DNA of 64,000 nucleotides from Littorina saxatilis (taxonomy: Eukaryota; Mollusca; Gastropoda; Littorinimorpha; Littorinidae). The DNA lies in contig NC_090258.1 in assembly GCF_037325665.1 (NCBI RefSeq), forward strand, positions 37,294,452 to 37,358,451. Direction: 5' to 3'. The position numbers were made by a program, and so were the translations under genes. The notes below the pieces were generated by a model. That model was not told the DNA's origin. It saw only the letters and a program-made list of their open reading frames with translations, and made no database searches. This document shows, one piece after another, positions 58,212-64,000 of this stretch; within the stretch, counting starts at the first letter, position 1; each line of letters begins with the position of its first letter.

Positions 58212-58761
58212 CAGGCATGGGAATTGAAAATTGTAAAAAAGGCGGAAAATTTATAACTGAAGACGCGAAGCGTCAAGTCGACGGCGCGAAGCGCCTAGCC
58301 TTACTAGGGGGGTCCGGAAAAAATTTTTCTCCAAAGAACCCAGATGGTGCAATCTGGTGTCATCTGAGCTCCAAGTTTGCCATTAAATTCTGTTTTTAGA
58401 ATCAGAGTTTTTAGTACAAAAATGTACCAATTTTTGCTTTTTTGAAGAAAAAAAATATATACATGTATTATATGGTTTAAATTTGTGAAAAAAAATTGAT
58501 CTGTTGAGACAAACAGGAAAATGTAACGTGTAACACAATCTGTGCAATCTGGTTTACTTTCAAACATAAAAGTTCAATAACTGAGGCGGGCGGTAGCAGT
58601 GCGTGAACAAAGTACGGAAAGTTTTCGCGGGCTTTTGCGCAAAGGCCAAAGTAACCGGTGCTTTTTTTGTGTGCCTCCCCCCTTTATTTTTTCGGCGGAC
58701 ACTTTTGCATTTTCGGCGGAACAAAAAAAAAATTCGGCGGAAATCCGCCGTCCCATGCCTG
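58212..58761. mobile_element. hAT-like non-autonomous element with 8-bp duplication
   Basis: 550 bp. The ends are CAGGCATGGGA and TCCCATGCCTG, with ATATATAT on both sides (58204-58211, 58762-58769). An 8-base duplication and CAGG ends fit hAT. Because the target is simple sequence, the duplication alone is weak. Inside are GACGCGAAGCGTC and GGCGCGAAGCGCC palindromes and repeated TTCGGCGGA words. No gene. Confidence 0.7.
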
Positions 58762-59013
58762 ATATATATCTCTCTCTATATATATCTCTCTCTCTCTCTG
58801 TCTCTCTCTACAGGAGTCGGTACATCGAGAAATACATATGGGATACAAATCATACAGCTTCATGACTGCAAGCTATTCAATGCTTTAACTGATTGGGCTA
58901 CCCGCCAGGAGCTTATGTGTGTGTGTGTGTGTGCGTGCGTGTGTGTGTTAACCTCTTGTTCCTGGCTTGTTTTGGATTTGTAACCATTTTATGATTTTTT
59001 TTTCTAATTTCAG

Positions 59014-59472
59014 GTAATGGAGTTCAAGTGCTATTACTGTCTGGACCTTTTTTCAAGTTTGTTTGTTTGTTTGCTTAACGCCCAGCCGACCACGAAGGGC
59101 CACATCAGGGCGGTGCTGCTTTGACATATAACGTGCGCCACACACAAGACAGAAGTCGCAGCACAGGCTTCATGTCTCACCCAGTCACATTATTCTGACA
59201 CCGGACCAACAAGTCCTAGCACTAACCCCATAATGCCAGACGCCAGGCGGAGCAGCCACTAGATTGCCAATTTTAAAGTCTTAGGTATGACCCGGCCGGG
59301 GTTCGAACCCACGACCTCCCGATCACGGGGCGGACGCCTTACCACTAGGCCAACCGGGCCGGTCCTTTTTTCAAGACTAGCACAAGTAGTACAACATATT
59401 ACAGAGCAACATAGTGGTAATTCATTAAAATTTCGACAGTTGGTGATCGATGAAGCAACAGGGCAGGCTCAG
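59014..59472 (+). CDS. C2H2 zinc-finger exon interrupted by a SINE
   Basis: The acceptor TTTTTTTCTAATTTCAG and donor GCTCAG|GTAAAT bound 59014-59057 plus 59376-59472, which without the SINE (59058-59363) and its duplicated target make exactly 141 bases, phase 0 to phase 0. The 47 residues read VMEFKCYYCLDLFSRLAQ...QHITEQH, a classic C-x2-C-x12-H-x4-H finger, followed by GNSLKFRQLVIDEATGQAQ. ATG at 59017 could be a start. It lies between the arms of the long-TIR transposon, so it is best read as part of that element's transposase or accessory protein. No other exon was recognised. The SINE breaks the exon, so this copy is disabled unless the SINE is spliced around. Confidence 0.7.
59058..59363 (-). 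mobile_element. SINE family B, full length, inside an exon
   Basis: Minus strand: head GGCCCGGTTGGCCTAGTGGT (A box TGGCCTAGTGG) and GTGGGTTCGAACCCCGG (B box), body, then a tail ending CGTTAAGCAAACAAACAAAC. The 12-base target CCTTTTTTCAAG is duplicated at 59046-59057 and 59364-59375. Little decay of the A and B boxes suggests a fairly recent insertion. Confidence 0.92.
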
Positions 59473-59714
59473 GTAAATTGACGTTTTGCTAACAATAAGT
59501 TATGAAGCTAAATCTGTTAAAAGAAAACCACACAAGCCCGTTATCCTTAAAAATCCTGTTTGGTCAAGCCTCAAAACACACTTTTTCCTCTAAGACGCAT
59601 AACAAATTGTCCACGGTTAACCGTAGCAAGTTTTGTTGCATTTTGTGGTTGTATGACAATTGCTCACAGGACAAATGCTCACACGGACAAATGCACACAC
59701 ACACACACACACAC

Positions 59715-59753
<39 letters not shown>

Positions 59754-60449
59754 GCGCACACACAACATCAAAGTTGCACTGAATTCATGTGCATGCCTTG
59801 TCAGATGCGAAAATGTCACTTTGGAGCATGAACATCACACACACAAAAATATTTAAAAAATCCTCCGGACGGCCCCAAAAAGTGGGGCGGGCGCTGACGA
59901 TCAACATTATTAATTTTATTTAGCATTAATGTAGGCAAAATAGAAAAGAAATGCTTCGGCGGTGCGCAACCAAAACAAAGCTAAAACTTCGGAGATGCCC
60001 AACCAGCCACTTCGGAGATACGCAACCGACAAATCTTTGAATGTCTTCACAGATTCATGAAATATGACGCTCCTGCACCACTTTAAATCATACCATCTGA
60101 CCCAGATGTCAAGAAATGACCATAGATCACATTACAATCGCGTGTAGCCTTTCTCGTGTGCTTGAATTTCCTTAGTAACTGCGGAAAGTCAAAATGTGCA
60201 CATAATGCGCTTGAAATGTGTAAATTATACTTGAAGGCCAACGTTCACAAACACATTGAAGCAATGAAACAAATCGATGATATGATGCTATGACACCTTA
60301 GGCCAAAGTACAAACGGTAGTTTTGTGATATGTCATTTGTGAGGAATTACAGGTGATGTTGTGCAGAAACTTACGTCGCGTGTCTCCCTTCGGACAGAAA
60401 CATACGGGTGCAACCCCTTCGCGGGACAGATTTGTCTAGTGCAACCACG

Positions 60450-60720
60450 CAGGGCCGGACTAGGCTAAGAGGAGGGGGGAGGTTGCCAGTGGTGGTCCAG
60501 GAGGATGTTCCCCCTGGCGGGGTCAAGGGGCAGAGCCCCTTGTGGGGGTCAGGGGGAAAAGCCCCCTGTAGGTCATATTCTGAAAATGGTCGCTCCTTGC
60601 ATGAAACGGCATAAAATAAACAATAATAAAAAATGTTTTAAATAAGTGAGGTACATGTTTGGGCTAGGGGGGGGCGGATTGCGCAACCCCCATAACCCCC
60701 CCCCCCCCCCCCGGCGTGTG
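60450..60720. mobile_element. Remnant with CAGGGCCGGACTAGG end
   Basis: Abuts the long-TIR element. Contains GTCAAGGGGCAGAGCCCCTT and CAGGGGGAAAAGCCCCCTG hairpins, then GGGCTAGGGGGGGGC and a C-run (60699-60712). The left end matches 55820. The right end is not found. Probably a decayed hAT-like element. Confidence 0.5.
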
Positions 60721-60993
60721 AATGTGCGTAGTCAGAGTACGCTTGATACGAGAGATTCGGAATGCGCGTGAATTAGTGTATAGTCGTGGTAGAATGGTTT
60801 GCGAATGGTGTGTGTGTTAGCTGTGTATGAATCAGTGCACGCTGGGACGGCGAACAGTGTGGTCGTGCAGTGGTACTGGTAGAATACTTAAATTGGGCTA
60901 ACACTTATAACTTGATTTTCTTATTTTGCCTTCTTTCCTTTTATTGTGTTAGTTATTTCTTTTGGTAGGCTCTTCTCTCTTATGTTAGGTTAA

Positions 60994-61726
60994 AGGCACA
61001 GTAAGCCTCCCGTAAACCATCACAGAGCTCCCCGAGCGTCTAAATACAGTACAAACATACTTCCATTTGAACGCTCACCGAACGGGAACATCCTGGCTGC
61101 TTTCTGTCGAGCGTGAGACATTTTCCAAGAATTTATTTTCGTGGACTTGCTCCTCTACAACAATGGCGCCTCGTTTTTGCGCTAGACCTAACTTTTAAAA
61201 TCTAAACTAATAAATTGACAGCTTGTTACACAAACATTCTTTAATCATAAAAGAATTCGTTTTTCATCAAGACAAGATCAGAACAATTTGAAGTTGTGAA
61301 AGTTTAAAAAAAGAAAAGCCCGGAAGCAGGGTCACGCAAGGGTCGTAGCAGACGACGGCCCGGTTTATCAGTGCAAATCGCCGTTCCTCTCAACAGTCAA
61401 AAGCCATCGCTAGAGTTCTTGTGAACCACAGCCGTTGTTTCGTGCATAAAAAACGTGCTATTGTAGATGTGCTCACGTCGAGTCGCATTCAAATGACTAA
61501 CTATGACGACTGCATTGTGAAAAGGGGGAAAACTGGATCACACGGGTTCACGATGGCTCAGGGGTAAGATAAACCACGCAAAAATAAATTCTTTGAAAAT
61601 TGTTCGCTCTTTACGGAGGGCACCTAGGATGTTCTCAATTGGTGAGTGTTTAAATGAAAGGGTGTTTGTACTGTGTGTAAAAGCCTGACCGTATCTGTGA
61701 TGGTTTACGGGAGGCTTACTCTGCCT
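60994..61726. mobile_element. TTAA-type MITE, best-preserved copy
   Basis: TTAA at 60990-60993 and 61727-61730. The inverted ends AGGCACAGTAAGCCTCCCGT and its complement match over about 30 bases (one C/G change). 733 bp, non-coding. Reference copy for 23460 and 38311. The TTAA target is shared with the Kolobok-like element at 9163, but the terminal sequence is different. Confidence 0.88.
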
Positions 61727-61730
61727 TTAA

Positions 61731-62222
61731 GATAGGTTTTTTTTTATCTGTAATTTGTAAAGAAAGTCTTGTCTAACGTTTATTCATTCTCGTTTGTTAT
61801 TTTTCATTCTTCGTAGTTTTGTTTGTTGTCTGTGTCTCACGCCGTTCGCCACGCACCTCACTTCTCCTTCGGGATTGTGACGACTTTACACAGTCTTCTT
61901 ATCTAAGTGTCGCGCTAGTATAAAGTAAACAGTAAACCGTGGAACTTTACACCGACAGCGGACTCTCGCTTTGTGTGCAATGTGCCTTTGGAATTTTTTT
62001 GTTTCAAATTCAAAACAAAAGTTAAAGGTCCATTCCTCCAAATGTAAGCAATCGTGTCCACAACGGCAACACACTGCAATAGCTGATTTTGGGACTCGAC
62101 AAGTCAGTTGGGTCAAACCATGTTCATACCGTTGCAGTGACTGCGCACGCGACAAATCGCCTAGGTTTTGCAACAAACACTGCTTTGTGACCAGCCCGAA
62201 AGAGAGAAAGAGAGGGGGAGAA

Positions 62223-62306
<84 letters not shown>

Positions 62307-62356
62307 CGGCTTGGTTTGGCTTTAAATTTTGTAATGAAAGCACTCGGTGCATGGCC

Positions 62357-62452
<96 letters not shown>

Positions 62453-62630
62453 GAACTTTATTTTACAAGGATACATATTTAAGGCTTGACCTTTTCTTAC
62501 AATCTGTCCTTAAACTGACACACACACACACACACACACACCGCCCAGAGAGAGAGAGAGATAGAGAGACAGAAAGAGAGAGAGAGATGTACACTTCAAT
62601 ATCTTACAGATCCTGTTTTTGTTGTTCACT
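61731..62630. other. Non-coding with two long GA tracts
   Basis: GA runs at about 62227-62302 and 62361-62450, plus CA and GA runs at 62518-62590. Frames of 172-196 codons here consist mainly of the GA tract and I do not support them. The segment 62008-62200 is of normal complexity but has no recognisable domain. Confidence 0.55.
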
Positions 62631-64000
62631 CTTTGAGGGATGCAAGAGTAATCTACATACCTACCCACCCCCACATCCATACTTTGTCAGTTTCCATAGT
62701 TTTTCGGCGAACCAAGTCTGGGGGTAAAGTTTTGGGGGAGAGGCCGCTCCTCGGTTTCAAAAAGTTAAAAGGCGGCCTTGTCCTCCGCAAGCCAAGCGAT
62801 CAGGTTGCAAACTTTGCCAGTTGATTAAAATGTTAAGGTCCTTCATTCATCTCGGTTTAGAACATTTTGTGTGGGTGTGGCTAGACGAAGAACGAACAAG
62901 ACAACGAATGATCTTCCTCAATTTCACTGAAAGTCAGAAACCCAGTGACCGTGACTGACAAACAAGCCACACGAATCAGCAATCGCTATTGGAGAAAAAA
63001 AGAAATTCTTAAACAAACGAACACATAATAAAAAAAAACACTACTTAAAACACATGCTATAAAAATGTCGAATTAAAATGCTATTAAAATACATGCTATA
63101 TAATGTCACACTCACACGCTGTATATTGAAATACTGCCTTTCTTGGCGCAAATGATTAAATTTACAAACTCAAAAAAGTGTTGCTGTCCAAACCATCTGA
63201 CAGTAAGCACACACACACACACCGTGGCTGACGCGCGCGCAAAACTTGACACAAAAAACAACCACCAAAACTGACACACACTCACACACAAACACACAGT
63301 ACACACATGCACAAACACAAACACTGACGCGCGTGCAAAACTTGACACACAAAAAACAACCAACAAAACAGACACACACATACACACACACACCTTTCAT
63401 ACTCTCAAAACGCAATAAAATATAAACTTGGATTGAAACAACCATTTTCTAAGTAAAGCAAATGACCAAACAAATAAACAAACAGAACTTCAAACGGACT
63501 AGATTAGCCGTTTGCATTATATTGTCGCGTAGGCGCAACTGATAGCTGAGCGGCCTAAAAAAAAAATGGAGGAAATGAGAATGAAATGCGCACTTAAATT
63601 TTCACGTACGTTCAGATCATGACATTTAGTCAGTTAAAAGGGGCGGAGCCTACCAAAAGGCCATCATTTTTGACACAGCGACGGTGACTTGATCCGTTTT
63701 GATCCGTCCTGGTTGCCCCGGTCAGACAATTAAGGCACAGTTCAATAACCGTTAGTGTTGAGTTTTGTCACAACTGAGTTTTCTCCAAATAATGCCTTTC
63801 AACATTAAACATAAGTTAGGAATTGCATGTTCGCAAATTTCGCTTTAAGAGCTTTAAAAATTAAATAATACCCAACACTATAGTATTAGTTCATATCACA
63901 CAAAACTCTAAACGTACAAAACTTTATGGGAATACTTCAAATTTTGTCCAATTTAATTTTTGTATAGTATACGTTTCTGTGCGGTTCTCTTGTGTTGAAT
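62631..64000. other. Non-coding, AT-rich, with a duplicated CA-rich block
   Basis: CTGACGCGCG.GCAAAACTTG with AAAAAACAACCA.CAAAAC appears at 63228-63270 and 63324-63371, about 97 bases apart, within CA-rich DNA. No supported gene to the window edge. Confidence 0.45.

Larger units (their letters stand above)
57613..60446. mobile_element. Long-TIR DNA transposon with a zinc-finger exon
   Basis: Inverted arms of about 490 bases (57613-58108 and 59941-60446) match closely. Ends: GGTGTTGCACTAGGCAAATC against GGTTGCACTAGACAAATC. Shared inner words include GAGACACGCGACGTAAGTTT and TTAAAGTGGTGCAGGAGCGT. The inner edge of each arm carries three or more copies of GGTTGCRCA-N3-CCGAAG as sub-terminal repeats. 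The core holds a hAT-like insert, a C2H2 exon broken by a SINE, and a CA tract. No target duplication could be fixed. Long arms with sub-terminal repeats suit Mutator-like elements or a new group; superfamily unknown. Confidence 0.75.

Noticed and set aside
58808-58920. Possible exon after CTCTCTACAG
   Set aside because: Only a short frame, and the acceptor is part of a CT microsatellite.
61886-62489. Frames of 172-196 codons over GA tracts
   Set aside because: Mostly RE or SL dipeptide repeats from the microsatellite.
1-64000. LTR retroelement, endogenous virus or Polinton
   Set aside because: No terminal direct repeats with coding domains, and no reverse transcriptase, integrase or capsid-like frame was recognised.

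Overview
The window reads as repeat-saturated nuclear DNA of a marine invertebrate animal, most likely a gastropod mollusc. I recall several of its SINE and MITE families from periwinkle-like snails, but this is memory and was not searched. Coding DNA is sparse and split into short exons with GT-AG borders. There are no operons and no bacterial-type genes, and nearly all long open frames are artefacts of tandem repeats whose unit is a multiple of three. I recognised no retrovirus, LTR or Polinton-like element.

Layout. 1-1,345: an old dispersed repeat. 1,790-3,596: an ~80-bp minisatellite made from a 3' splice site and the start of an exon, running into a plausible last exon (3,597-3,698). 4,413-5,456: a foldback element inserted at the AATAAA downstream of that exon. 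7,628-8,385: a terminal-inverted-repeat (TIR) element packed with AAGGCCTTA palindromes. 9,163-14,275: the centrepiece, a TTAA-flanked Kolobok-like DNA transposon with two convergent spliced genes. One encodes a stand-alone relative of the cysteine-rich P2X7 C-terminal ('ballast') domain; the other is a THAP-headed transposase with no recognisable catalytic core. 16,160-25,000: MITEs, tRNA-derived SINEs and microsatellites. 25,981-28,723: a 2.7-kb nested palindrome. 29,123-39,002: minisatellites of 21, ~140, 22 and 45 bp and several MITEs.

40,132-41,669: a SINE, a non-LTR 3' tail, a CT tract and a convincing last exon of an unrecognised protein. 42,575-44,327: a second composite palindrome. 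45,230-46,716: two chained minisatellites (45 and 75 bp). 51,727-54,017: a very uniform 30-bp array of about 76 copies. 57,613-60,446: a long-TIR DNA transposon holding a hAT-like insertion and a C2H2 zinc-finger exon split by a SINE with a clear target-site duplication. 60,450-64,000: MITEs and microsatellites.

The genes do not form a host pathway. The main functional unit is the Kolobok-like element: its two tail-to-tail genes start just inside opposite ends behind matching TGACGTCA promoter blocks, implying coordinated expression of a transposase-derived DNA-binding protein and a zinc-binding P2X7-tail-like protein.
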